Origin: Taudactylus pleione
Taxonomy: Eukaryota > Chordata > Amphibia > Anura > Myobatrachidae
Assembly: GCA_031769625.1 (NCBI GenBank)
Contig: JAUIMM010000017.1
Span: forward strand, 2,780,501 to 2,844,500
DNA: 64,000 nt
Reading direction: 5' to 3'
The notes under the pieces are model-generated. The model worked only from the letters and a program-made list of their open reading frames with translations. It ran no database searches and had not been told where the DNA came from. Position numbers and translations under genes: made by a program. Shown here piece after piece: positions 45,324-57,406 of this stretch (positions are counted from its first letter, which is position 1; each line of letters begins with the position of its first letter).

Positions 45324-45508
45324 CAGTGGTTCTCAATCTCAACTTTCAAGTTTTCCCAGCAGGCCATATTTTGAGGATTTCTATCCGTGGAAGCGGCTGG
45401 AATAATCACTGACCCAGCAAAATAGTTTAACTCACCTGTACATGATTAAAGAAATCCACAAAACATGACCTGTTGGTGGGACTTGAGGACTAGAGTTGAG
45501 AATCTCTG
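45324..45508. mobile_element. hAT MITE (185 bp)
   Basis: CATTAGAG is duplicated exactly (45316-45323 and 45509-45516). The ends are CAGTGGTTCTCAA and TTGAGAATCTCTG. Confidence 0.93.
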
Positions 45509-47452
45509 CATTAGAGCTAATGTAAACTACACATTTCCTTGCATAAATGTAGTATACAAGAACCAAGCCTAACTGATTCAGAACACAAAGAATTGTATTA
45601 AATTCGATTTAATGTGACAAGTCACATTGGTTATTAATGAAATGGTGATAACAAATATACATACAGAAATATCAATGCACATACAATGTAAATAAAACAC
45701 AGCAACAGAAAAACACATATACTTTTCATTTATCTTGCCACTTTGTGAAAGGCTAGAGGATGGGCAGCTTCTTGGTAGCAGACCGCAACTAACAACTTAA
45801 TCCCCTTTTTAGCCTAAAGACCCCCATACCTTTGCCATGTATTGGGCTAATTCACCGATCCCCGGATGCCGAGGTCGGGGCACCAGTGAAATCCAACATG
45901 TTTTATTATCCTGATTTTCCGATTCCAACCCAAATATGATCGGGATCAGCAAATTTTCAATAATATGAAATTTGTGTGATTAAAAAATAAACTTATTATT
46001 AGGCTGCCACCCGGCTTATACTAGGGGCTTTGTGAGGCAGTTTGTTGTGTGTCCAGGGCTTCAGGCACTGTTAATTTTTTTTAAATAATACAAGACTTGT
46101 GTGTTAACAAAATATAATGTCATTAGGGTGCCACCATAATACTAGGAGCGTTGTGAGTTGGTATGGATCAGCTCATAGAAGAGCCAGTTCTAGTGCTGTG
46201 GCTGCTGCAGCAGTCCTGGTAGTACTTCAACATCTACTAAAGGAAGTCCAGAGGAAATAAAGTAAGAAAGGGTGCCTGTAATCTAAACAATATTTCGCAA
46301 TGTTAAAGAGTACATCACCTGTAATAAAAAAGGGCAAAATTTCTGCCCCAAAACGTAAAATTACCAAAATTCCATAAACCAGCGGCAATGAAAAGGTTCA
46401 GGGCATGGCCTTTCTTTGCAAGTGGTGGTCCTGCTACTGATGTTTTATGCACTAGAATGCCTATTGAGGTAACTGGGGCCAACATAGTTGGGCATCTTCT
46501 GAAACCTCATATGCAACACCTTCTCACTACATGTGTCACCTTTAAAACAGGCAAATCAGTTCACCAATACAAAACTAAGGCTGAAAAGCAAACTGTGTGT
46601 TCACAAACTTCACAAATCCCTGAGGAGAGTCTAAGTGTATTTACAAGTGTTATGTGCGAGTCTGACATTTCTGACACTGTACTCTTAGAAAAGCCTCCTT
46701 TCACCATTTTTGCACCCTCTGCAAATGTGAGGATGAACAGCACTGTTGAAGATTGTGAAGTAGAAATTGAGGATGATACTGTGGAGGTGCAACAGGGTGA
46801 GGGGGATATTTGTGTATCTGACGCTGATGAGGATGTTGTATCTGTCAAAGTAAGTCAGCCACCAGTGGCAGCAGTTCCTGCCCATGATAAAAAGAAGGCA
46901 ATTGTCATGCATGAGCAAAAGGAAAAAAAGCCACCTCTTTTGTGTGGAATTATTTTTACCTAAATCCTGACACCATTTGTCAAGCCATCTGTACCATTTG
47001 TGAAGCCAAAGTAAGTAGAGGTTAGGAACTTCCTCCCTGTTACATCATTTACAGTGAGTTCATGTAAAGTTTTTGGCAAAAGCTGGTAAAATAATAACAA
47101 GCAGTATAGTATCAGCTAGCTCCCAGCTCTCAAATATATACCAGCTCATGCGATCTCTACCACCAACACCTTCCTCATCAATCTCCTCATTAATAATAGG
47201 GGGTAGTCCTCCTGCATCCAATTTGTGAAATCTGACTTCTCCCCTATCCAGGATTCCCAAGAAGAATACACTCGAGGGGGTGCTGCTGTTTCTGGGGGTG
47301 TAACTTCATCCCAGAAGGGGATCAAGAAGACTAGTTTTAAACAACTATTGACTGTGCAACAATCCTTTGCAAGAGGAAGCAAGTATGAAAGCAGCCATTC
47401 AGTTGCATAACATATCACTGAAGCCATGACGTCTATGCTAGTATTACAGATG

Positions 47453-47690
47453 CGTCCTCTTGCATCTTTGCTGAACATGCTGCAAATGTGCACATGCATC
47501 GCACCATGCGATTAGCCATGGCTGCATGCACCACGTTACTTCATGCTGCGTGCTGCATTCGCAGCATGCAATTTTGTGGGTGCAAAGGCAGCAAGCGTAT
47601 CTGTTCGCGGATGCACGACTCTCGCCATGTGTGGTGCGATTCCCTGCACAAGTGACAAAGATGCAAGAGGACAAACCTGTAAATCTGCAT
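47453..47690. mobile_element. Probable MITE inside hAT transposase
   Basis: ACAGATGCGTCCTCTTGCATC on the left is mirrored by GATGCAAGAGGACAAACCTGT on the right, with inner palindromic blocks such as 'gcatgcaccacg'. Target duplication not resolved. Confidence 0.55.
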
Positions 47691-48445
47691 CCGATATCCG
47701 CCATCATTGCATGTGGTTTTAGAAAGATAATTGAGGTTGTGTTTCCCCCGATACCAAATTCTATCCACATAACTGCTATCCACTTAACCACAGATATGTG
47801 GACAAGTGGTACTGGTCAAAGGCAAGATTACATGACCATGACAAACCACTGGGTGGGTGTATTCAGTTCAGCAGCAGCATCTAACCCACAATGCCAGTCA
47901 TTCACAGACAGACTACTCTCTGTATCACCAGCTTCACTAAGAGAAATACCAGTGTCAACCTGTTAGAAATCTCAGAGATGTCATAGCAAGATGGCTTACA
48001 CCACTAGGACTCTCCTCAGGATTTATCATTTCCGATAATGCATGTAACATTGTGAGAGCAATACAACTGGGTGAATTTGAACACATCCCATGTTTTTCCC
48101 ACACAATAAGCTTGGTGGTTCAAAAATGTAAAAAATAAATAAAAGGGGTGTGCAGGAGATTTCAGGACATTCAGCAACCGAATGTAGAAGATTGCAGTGG
48201 CTGCAAGAACAGTTCAATTTGCATGCCACCAACTGAAGCAAGAGGTAGTGACCAGGTGGAATTCCACCCTTTATATGCTTAAGCGAATGGAGGAACAGCA
48301 ACATATCATCCAAACCTACACAACAAGCCATGACATAGTGAGAGGAGGGGGAATATACCTTAGTCCAGCACACTGGAGAACACTATCTGGTTTATGCAAC
48401 CTACTGAAAGCATTTGAAGTAGTAACTAATGAAGTAATTTCAGAC

Positions 48446-49228
48446 ACTCTTTGATAAAGCCCCCATGGTGTGTAGCGAAACCGGTTAGAGGACAACAATG
48501 GACCCACTTGGGATACTTGTAACACCTACCTGCAGTATTTGTAAGACTTGAGAGACGTGAGAAGGACATTATCTGGACATTTGCAGCGCAGGGGTTGAGA
48601 CTAGGATTGAGATACGGCTGGAAGGAATTATACCTATGCAAGGTTAGCCACCGTACACTATATCTCTCATAAGGAGGTTGTGTCACTCCCCCTGCCACTC
48701 CGTCTCAGCTACATAGCCCCACCGTGTATTCTTTGCAGGGCACTCTGCAAGGAATCGGTAACATTCAAGTGCTGGTATGGAGTTCAATGGAGCTTGTTAC
48801 AATCTTTATTTAAGTAAAAGTGTGACTACGAGCTGTAACTTGGATACACTTTGGATATTGCTTATTATCACAACTACTGCAGATGTGGATGATTTGAAAC
48901 TATGCCCCCTTTTTTGTTTCTTACATTTTTTGGACTTTGAAAAATCTTTTTGGATGGTTTATGATCCACCTCCTTGAACCAATCCTATTTAAACATAGTG
49001 CTGCTATTTAAGCTAAATGTTTTTAATATAAAATTTGCAACGTTGCTTTCTCTATATATTTGTGTATGTATTATAAGTTGTTATTGTGAATTTATTTGAC
49101 CGGTCAATGAATTATAATTTATTTTATTAGTTATTAAAAATGGTTTAAAGCCAATTTGTGAAGTGTATGAATCATTTCATGCCACTTCTCTCTATATATA
49201 TATTATCAAGTGCAGAGGTCTATTTCTA
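48446..49228. mobile_element. Insert of unknown class with 10-bp duplication (783 bp)
   Basis: AATTTCAGAC occurs exactly at both junctions (48436-48445 and 49229-49238). The hAT coding sequence reads from one side to the other if the insert is removed. The insert starts ACTCTTTGATAAAGCCCCC, contains 'gtgtagcgaaaccggttag', and ends in AT-rich sequence without a clear tail. It has no inverted termini and no convincing protein. Confidence 0.7.
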
Positions 49229-49965
49229 AATTTCAGACATAGCCAGCTTGAGTCAGGTGATTCCATTAATAAAACTACTGGAAAAGTAGCTAGATAAACT
49301 GAAGGAAGAGATGAAATGAAGTGATTCCGCTAAGTATGTTGGACCAAAGGGTTGTCAAGATCTTGCAATTGGATTGCTACCTTTTGGCAACCATGCATTA
49401 TCCTAGGTTTAAGTTATGCGTAATGTCTTTCTTTCCAATTGATACAGATCTTAAGAGATGCAAAGAGCTCCTTGCCAGCAAATTGTCAGCTCAAATGGCA
49501 CATGACATGATGACTCCTGCTTCAGTTTCTCCTTCAAATGCTGTACCAGGAAAAAAATCTGATCTTTTCTAAGAGAGCCAATGGGGGAGTGGGTAATAAG
49601 CGCACAAAAGTGAGACACCATTTGGACATCAGGTACTGTAATACTTCATAGAATTTCTCACAATTATTGGAACCTTCTTTACCAAGATTCAATATGATAT
49701 ACTAAGTATCAATATGATGGTGAAGGATTATTGTAATGGCAATGTACAAATTAGCATTTCACACAGTCCTTTTGATTACTGGGAGGAGAAAAAGGCAATT
49801 TGGAGCCCCTTGTACAAACTAGCTTTGGTGTACTTAAGCTGCTCACCCTCTAGTGTGCACTCAGAAAGAGTGTGTAGCACAGCTGAGAACCTTGTAAGTG
49901 ATCGGCGTAGGAGGATACTTCCTCAAAATGTGGAAAAACTCATGTTCATGAAAGACTTTAATTAA

Positions 49966-52764
49966 TCAATCGATCATTCTTTTTTATATACCTTCCACTA
50001 TATGCTCCACATCCATTTCCCTGTACTGCTCTTGGGCATCTGAGCTAGTTTCCCTCATTCTCAGACTCTCTTGTGCACCTCATAAATGTACTGCAGGGGC
50101 TGTTTCCCAATTAGAAAGGAGGGTGGGAGGAGGGGGGTAGTATGGCCAGCTTTTCTTGCAACCATTGTCAAGAATTCTTGGCTATATTATAATTGTATGC
50201 TTTTATGACCTTATCTCTTCTCAGTTGCTGAAAAACAGAACCCGCAAGGCACGTCTCAAATAAAATTTTCTAAATCAGTCAATGCTTTACCTGCCTTCCA
50301 CTACATACTCCACCTCCATTTCCTTGTACCTCCATTTCTCTGTCATGGGACCTCAAAAGAAATCCCTGGTAAGTGTGCTTTTATCGGTTCCTAACGACAC
50401 TTAAAGCCTAAATCCATGAACTTATCACGGATTCTGGGTGTTAATGCCCGATAACCCATGTTAACGTCCATTAACACATTAATTTAATGGGTGTTAACAC
50501 AGGTATCGGTATGGTTAATATTTTATTTTTTGTTTTTAAAAACTTTTATTTCCAATAACCAGCACCAGTATGATTTAGCTGGGGGAATAACGCTATAGCA
50601 GCGAGACACACAGCATGGCGTCCACCTGCCATAACGACAGTCAGCCCCAAACTGCTTAGCCCAGGGCTGGAATCACTCAGAAAATCACCCAACCCCCCCC
50701 CCCCCACACACACACACACACACACACAAACCTCTTCCCCGCATCTCTGGTGCGGTGGGTACAGGAGTAATGGTACTTAAACAGTTAAATAATAGTGTTC
50801 TTTACAAGTGGTTTAGAAGTCCCAGCAAGCTTGCCCTAGCATGATGGTACTTGTCGAACAATAAGTACCAGCCGTTAAGGGGCTGTTGACAGCTGTAGTC
50901 CACCTGTGAATATTATATTTAAATAAAGACACTACATTAACACTGACTGTTGTATACCTCTATTAAATAACTACTCCTAAACATATCCCTCGATCTCCAC
51001 TTTAATAGTCACAAAATTCAGGAATGAGGGTCTTCTTCGACCCATGTAGCATGAACGATTATTTACAAAAAAACAAACCGGATGAACTAGCTCAGTGATC
51101 GGGTCACTTCTGGTTACTCTCCATTGAAATTAATGGAAATGCAGTGATTGGCTAAGAGTGCTGCTTCTTGGATTTGATTTTTTATTTTTATTTTTTGCAA
51201 AGAACCGTGGATGCTATGTGGATCGAGGAGGCCCTCATTTTATATTAAAGTTGTCATAGAGAGTATCTTTGATGCTCTTCCAGTATCATACCCATATGTA
51301 AGTAAGGCATTTCACCATTTAAAGATTGCGGGGGTATTTTTTGCACCATACAACTTTCCACAGACAATACAAGAATGATTTGTCCACCATGAGATCACCA
51401 AAGTGTTAGACGACAATCTGCATCTTGTGCATTGTGATACTGTGAGCTCTTTATATAGCTAAAATATAGATATTTGTAGCTATAACCTTCTAAATAATTT
51501 TCCTGGGAACAGATCATTCCTGTTGCTGAAGGGTATATGATTGAGGGGTGCAGCCATTCTTCAAATCTTTTTTTTTATCCTACTCCTGTTACTGGGAAAG
51601 GAAAAAGTGACTTATGATCAAGTCTAGAATGAGGTTACAGGGCAGACATAATACCGTATGGTGGTAAATTAAGCCAGTTAGGTGTGATATTGAAGCACAC
51701 ACCTTAGTCATAAGTCTTATATGATCTCAGTTTATTGTTGCGACAAAGTACAGTAGAAACACACAACATGAAAGTGCAGAAGACCGACTACAGCTGGAGC
51801 TACAGCTTGCAACTAAAAAGAAAGCAATAAACCTCAAAAAACACCAGCAATGATTACTAAATGAACAACAAAGGCATATTTAAAATAAATAAAATCTGTC
51901 ATTTTCTATAGTCCTCAAGTGAGTAGTCACATAAAAGAAATATCGGTGTAATAACTGCTATGTTCTGAAACATGCTCAGCAGAGGGTAACCAGCCCCAAA
52001 TTAAAATGCATAACATACTTTTCCATTGTACCCTTGGTGCAGGAAAACAACAGTCTGTTTAATGCAACTAAGTAATATTTCAAAAGGTTTTTACATTCAA
52101 ACATGTAAATAAACTATTTTTTGGCAATACAAAATGTCCCTTTAACATTTAAATAATATCATTAGTTACATAAAGTATGCAATTAACCCTTTAATTATCA
52201 ACTTAACTGGCTCATTTAGTTTCCCAAAATCCGCTCAGAAATTGTCACTTTTAAAAAAAAAATAATTGAAAAATATGTTCCATACTGTAGGTCCCCATTT
52301 TAACAGTACCTACCACTCCCCAGTGGCAATAGATTCCACAGTGGCATTACTCCCCTAGTTGTTACCAGTAGCATAGCCCCCACATCCACTAGTGTCCGTA
52401 TTTCCCTATTGTGGCACCCTCTCTCCTCCATGTGTTACTATATATAAAAGCCTTTTGTGAGGCATTACCCACCCCACCCCCCCAGGGCCAGAAGATCACA
52501 TAGCCCCTCCAGTGGCATTATATCCCCAGTGTGATTACTCTTCTCCAAGAAAGCAGAGATTACAGCAACAACTTCCCCTTCTTGAACTATTGGGTACGTG
52601 TGACTTTCACTTGCTTGTGTCATTAGTATAAATTGAGAAGAACATCACTGTGACAAAAAGAAATACTGTAGTCTCAATTACGGAAAAGAATACCCAAATG
52701 ATAATTACACTTTTTTTGCATGTATTCTTTTATTTAGGAATGCTTATACATTTAACCTTTAGAG
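49966..52764. other. Intergenic; (CA)n at about 50693-50728
   Basis: About 2.8 kb with no gene recognised. A short C run followed by a CA microsatellite lies near 50693-50728. 50420-50510 has a small inverted repeat of TTAACAC/GTGTTAA motifs. The remainder is AT-rich and unique-looking. Confidence 0.45.
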
Positions 52765-52873
52765 CAGTGTTTCCCAACCTCGGTCCTCAAGGCACACTAA
52801 CAGCCCAGGTTTCAGTGATATTCATGCTTGAGCACAGATGGTTAAATAAAAATAACTAAGGCACTAATTAAAC
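52765..52873. mobile_element. hAT MITE, left-end fragment
   Basis: CAGTGTTTCCCAACCTCGGT followed by 'cctcaaggcacactaacagc' is a typical hAT MITE left end. The sequence loses the pattern by about 52873 and no matching right end was found. Confidence 0.65.
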
Positions 52874-53713
52874 ACTGAACTGACGATTTTTTTTCTAAAA
52901 AGCGCTCCAAAATTGTCGTTTTGTTTTTTTAGTGAATTAGGTGAGGAACATCCATTTTAACTTATTCAAAATGGTTTAATTAAAAAAAAATTGTTTTTTC
53001 AAATACCGGAACATCGGAACCACCATCATAACATCAGAAACATCGGAAACATTGCGATGTTCAATTTGAGACCGGCTCCAAGCACAAGTTACGTAAGGAG
53101 AGTGACCGTAAGGAGAGTGAGGGGGGTAGTTAACTTACTTTTCCCCAGTGGCTGCTCAGTTCTGCAGGCACTGGGGAGGGGGTCCTGCTTTGCTGACTGA
53201 TCAGCAGTCCACTTCCGTCCAACTGGCTGCTCCTTGGAAATATGGGAGAGATGTCATGACATCTCTTCCATAGTGCCCACTGCGGGAGATGGAAGCCGGA
53301 GCTCAGGAGTGAACTCCAGCCGCTAGTTGCCACCCGCTGGTAACAAAATCTAAGCGGGCGCCCGGAAAATGGAGCCTCCCTGCAGTGTCACGCTGATTGA
53401 CCGGATAAGGTAGGCCGGAGGATGCGGAACGGGTTCTGTCTCCAAATAGAACTGACGGAACGCAGTTCAGCCCCGTTCTGGCCCACTTTAACCCCTGCTC
53501 ATGCCAATCCACCAACGGAGTTAGTGTCAGAACCAGATTAAGAGGGTCCCAGGGTGTAAATGGTGAAGTAGTACTGAGCATAATGGCACGAGGAGCGCAA
53601 GAGACAGGTAGGAAAGAGCTGCATGAGGGGAGGAGCCACATGAGGGAAGATAAACTGCATGATGGGGGGGAGCTGCAGTAGTAGAGATAAACTGTGTGAG
53701 GGATACAGCTGGC
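52874..53713. other. Fragment related to the hAT minisatellite module
   Basis: At 53236-53340 'gggagagatgtcatgacatc' and 'gccggagctcaggagtgaac' match the CRE-like palindrome and adjacent block of the shared hAT module, without an array or a recognisable terminus. The upstream 52980-53080 has 'ggaacatcgga' repeats. No gene seen. Confidence 0.5.
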
Positions 53714-53799
53714 CATGTGAGCAGGAGTGTATCTAGGGATCCGAGCGCCCCTGGCAAGGTAATGGTCTGGCGTCCCCTTCCCCCCATAATCTCAGGAAG

Positions 53800-54245
53800 T
53801 GCCCCCCGGTAGTAGTCCCCTCTATGCAGTGCCCCCCAGTAGTAGTCCCCTCTATGCATTGTCCCCAGTAGTAGTCCACCCTATGCAGTACCCCCAGTAG
53901 TAGTCCCCCTTATGCATTGCTCCCAGTAGTAGTCCCCCTTATACATTGCCCCCAGTAGTAGTCCACCCTATGCAGTGCCCCAGTAGTAGTCCCCCTTATG
54001 CATTGCCTCAGTAGTAGTCCCTTTATACAGTGCCCCCAGTAGTAGTCCCCCTTATGCATTGCCCTCAGTAGTAGTCCCCCTATACATTCCCCTCTATACA
54101 GTGCCCCCAGTAACGGCCATCCCCCCCATAACACTCCCCCAGCAGTGGCCAGCACAATACAGTGCCTCCAGTAGCGTCCATTCCCCCGCATAACATACCC
54201 CCAGTAGTGGCCACCCTGCTATACAGTACCCCCAGTAGCCACACT
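53800..54245. repeat. Minisatellite, CCCCAGTAGTAGTCCCC units
   Basis: Units of about 34 bases (AGTAGTAGTCCCCCTTATGC plus ATTGCCCCC) repeated roughly a dozen times, matching the arrays at 30.9 and 19 kb. Confidence 0.9.
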
Positions 54246-54277
54246 CCCCCACTGTGCAATGCCAAAAAAAGAAAGCA

Positions 54278-54286
54278 ACTTACCTG
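54278..54286 (-). promoter_or_regulatory. Consensus 5' splice site in hAT module
   Basis: The minus strand reads CAG|GTAAGT, again between the CpG-rich block and the array. Confidence 0.5.
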
Positions 54287-54716
54287 ATCTTCGCTCCTGC
54301 CGACGACTGCCGCTGTCCACTCCTCAGGGTCCACTCTCTCACTCTGCGCTATAGGATGGGAGAGACGTCATGACGTCTCTCCCATTACCCGCTTCGGGGA
54401 GAGCCAGAAGGCGGAGCTCATGAGTGAGCTCCAGCCGGCTCCCTCCGTGGATACAGCAGCCAATGAGAGTCTGTCTGACTCTCATTTGGCTGGCTGCTGT
54501 AACAAACAGACAGCCGCCGCTGGCGGCTGTGTGTTTGTAAACTGTGTAGGGCAGGCCGCTCACACTGCGGTCTGCCCTACACTTAGGGCCCAGGGGACTA
54601 GCGGGGTAGTCCACCCATTGGCTGCTGGTGGCACTGCCGAGCGGCACCCCCCCTTTGGCTGGCACCCCTGGCGAGTGCCATCATGGCCAATGGGTAGATA
54701 CGCCCCTGCATGTGAG

Positions 54717-55452
54717 AAGGGGGGAGCTGTGTGAGGGTCAGATCTGTGTTAGGTATAACCTATGTCAAGGGGGAGGTCTGTGTGAAGGATAAACTGACAA
54801 ATATTCCTCGGTCTCTCTGACAGCCGACGATTTTTTCATTCCTGAATCTCGGGATTACAAAAATGGGGTGGAATTGGCTTCCCTAGTAGAAATACAAATA
54901 TTAATATCCAATGCAATCAGGGCATATTAATCAAACACTTTACAGATTTGAAGTGTACAGTATGTAAACTTCAAACAAATCTAAACAAACCACACTAGTT
55001 ATCACTTAAAGGGAAAACCCAGTTCAGAGTCTGAATAAAAATAAATTCCAGACAGTGCATAATACTGAATTAAATAATCAATTTAGCCCAACGTGCATTG
55101 AAGCCAGATGACAAGGATTAAATACCAAAACTGTGTATTGGAAAGAGCAGAAACACCGAATCCATATAGAGGTCACCAAAGGAGACCATGTCATATGTAA
55201 ACAATAATGACTTAACTAGATAAGGTTGAAAGGACCATGGAAATATGCCAGCTAATAAGTGGAGACACCAAAAAACAATCATGGGTTAGTGTCTCAATTA
55301 TTTCAATCAGAAAAAAAACCTTACTAAGGTGGAATGTAGTAAACGGGCCAGGTCTATGGTAATATTCAATTATGAAACAGCTATCTAAGCAGTACATAAC
55401 ACTACCTGGTCAGACTACCGTAACAGAAACAAAATGGTCATAGGAAAGAGAC
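54717..55452. other. Intergenic, no gene recognised
   Basis: AT-rich sequence without arrays or clear repeat ends. Open frames are short. Confidence 0.45.
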
Positions 55453-55455
55453 ATA

Positions 55456-55947
55456 GGACCTCATTCAGACCCGGTCGCAAGCGCTGAGCGCTCGCAACCG
55501 GGTCGATGTTTAGGCACTGCGCGTGCTCAAGCCCCAGAGCTCACTACAAAAGGGCCGGCTGTCGATGTTGATCTACAGCTCGACCCGTTTTGTAGGCATG
55601 GCGGCGGGGTGGTTACACAAACGGAGGCGTTCCTTAAGGAACGCCTGCCGTTTGGAGGGCGGCCGCACTGACATCAGCAGTGATGTCAGTGGGGAGCTTC
55701 CTGCTCGATCAGAGCTGGAAGCTCCCTGGGGCTTGTGGTTGCCGAGACCCAACCTTAGGGTCTCGTTGCAAGCCACGATGGTTGCGATGGTATTGACCAT
55801 CGCGACCATCAACCTGGTCGGTCGCTAAAGCTGTCGGTGGTAACCCACAGCTTAGCTAGCGACCAGGAGGCCGCACTTGAAAAGTCAAGCGGCCGCCCTC
55901 ATTCAGAGCGAGCGCTCGCTTCTTGCGACCACCTCTGAATGAGGGCC
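55456..55947. mobile_element. GGGCCTCATTCAGAG-subfamily MITE (492 bp)
   Basis: It is flanked by ATA (55453-55455 and 55948-55950). GGACCTCATTCAGACC at the left, ACCTCTGAATGAGGGCC at the right. The standard interior includes TGACATCAGCAGTGATGTCA. Confidence 0.9.
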
Positions 55948-56075
55948 ATAATCTAAACTGAAATGTAATAACAATATTTCTCTCTAAAAATAAATAGCAC
56001 TTAAAGTGTATTTACAATAGACCTAGTTCTATAGCTGGGTATACTATACACCTATAAAAACTTTAGCGTATAAAC

Positions 56076-57398
56076 TATAGATGTGCGGGTCCGGTTCTCT
56101 GAGAACCGGACCCACCCGAACTTCCAGATCCGAGGCAAGAACCGAGCTAGGCTCGGGTTTCAAAACGAGGCAAAATGTCATCCTCCCGCTGTCGGATTCT
56201 CACGGGTTTTGGATTCTATAAAGGTCTTGATGATCGGCGCCACTTTACTCTGGGTGTGTATGGTGAACAGTTGCTATCACTGAACAGTGTGTTGTCCAAC
56301 TTGTCCTGTCGGGGTCTGGGGCTGAAGGCTGCTGCTTTGCTTTCCATAAAGGGGCTGGGGCTGCAGTATATAAAGGGGAGTTTCAGTGGGTGCTGCAGTT
56401 TCTGTGTCACTTGTCCTGTCAATCAAGGGGCTGCTGCTGTGTTATACATAAGGGCTGCTGCTGTCGTCCTGTCCATCAAGGCGCTAGGGCTGCAGTCCAT
56501 AAAGGTGTGCTGAGTTGTCCAGGAGGGGTGCTCTGTCAATCAGGGATCCTCCTACCCAGTATAAAAAAAAATTAAAGTGCTTTTTTTTTGTGAGTCAGCA
56601 ACTTATTGTCACTGCCGGCCAGACCGAAGTTTATCATCCATGTATTTGTGACTCTGCACTGCAGGTAGTCTGTCCGCACTCGGCAGGGGTGCTTTGTTGT
56701 CCAAATAGAAGGGGTGCTGTCTGTGTTGTTCATCAAGGGGCTGCTGCCTCGTTCAGAGGTGCTCTTCCCTAGTGTAAAAAAATAAACATGAAATAAAATT
56801 AATATTATCAATTCACAAAAAAAAAAAAGATTTCAAAACATTAAAATAAATAATTGAAAACTAATCAATCCTACCGTCCTTTCCCTGTGTTCACTCTATA
56901 AACATATTCCAACTCTATCAGGCCTCTCACCTAGTTAAGGAAAACAATCTTGGTTTTTAAACTTCCTAGGGATCGAATAGTTTATTAAACTGCCATCCTG
57001 TCTACCACTGCAGTGCCAATGTGTGCCATGTTGGAAGCTGAACTTCCATATGTTAGTGCAGCCCACTGCTGTCGCTTAGCTTAGTCAGCCAGCTAGCTGG
57101 ATGCAACCTTTTTGCCTAAACTAGATTAAATCAATATTGTGAGCTGTGAGGTGGTCACAATTGACTGGAAATGACTGGAAATAAGTGTTATTGAGGTTAA
57201 TAATTCTGTAGGAACAAAAAAAGGCCCAAATTATATGATTTTAGCTGTTTTTATGATTTAAAAAAAAAGAAAATACAGATCCAAAACCAAAACACGCAAG
57301 AGCCGTTTTGGCAAAACCAAATCCAGATCCAAAACACGAAGAGATACAGATCCAAAATCAAAACCAAACCAAAACATGGGGGTCGGCGCACGTCCCTA
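56076..57398. mobile_element. Non-autonomous hAT element (1,323 bp)
   Basis: GTATAAAC at 56068-56075 and GTATAAAT at 57399-57406 match at seven of eight positions. The ends (TATAGATGTGCGGGTCC and GGCGCACGTCCCTA) belong to the same terminus type as 18432 and 40331. The right 450 bases match the 3' region of the element at 1-858. The left part is internal sequence with 'aaggggctgctgctgt' repeats and no transposase. Confidence 0.75.
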
Positions 57399-57406
57399 GT
57401 ATAAAT

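Larger units (their letters stand above)
46200..49965 (+). pseudogene. hAT transposase (BED-type), broken by insertions
   Basis: Blocks of a BED-finger hAT transposase occur in order. An N-terminal part (46388-46960) contains FRAWPFFASGG and an acidic linker. The BED zinc finger follows (TICQAICTICEAKVSRG, near 46970-47015), then the RNase H-like region with HLTTDMWTSG near 47790, QEVVTRWNSTLYMLKRM near 48240 and FFPIDTDLKRCKELL near 49435. The dimerisation end is SPFDYWEEKKAIW...RRRRILPQNVEKLMFMK, stopping at 49963-49965. Stops and frameshifts are frequent, a MITE sits at about 47453-47690 and a 783-base insert at 48446. The family resembles the copies at 1, 37.7 and 60.7 kb. Confidence 0.8.
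53722..54708. mobile_element. Non-autonomous hAT element with minisatellite (987 bp)
   Basis: CATGTGAG is duplicated exactly (53714-53721 and 54709-54716). The ends are CAGGAGTGTATCTAGGG and GGGTAGATACGCCCCTG. The interior has the CCCCAGTAGTAGTCCCC array, a minus-strand splice donor, GACGTCATGACGTC at about 54365 and an inverted CCAAT palindrome at 54455-54501. Confidence 0.92.

Noticed and set aside
46561..46848. Minus-strand Ser/Thr-rich frame
   Set aside because: It is the antisense of the acidic linker of the hAT transposase on the plus strand.
53303..53716. Serine/leucine-rich minus-strand frame
   Set aside because: It overlaps a fragment of the hAT module and has no homology I can recognise.
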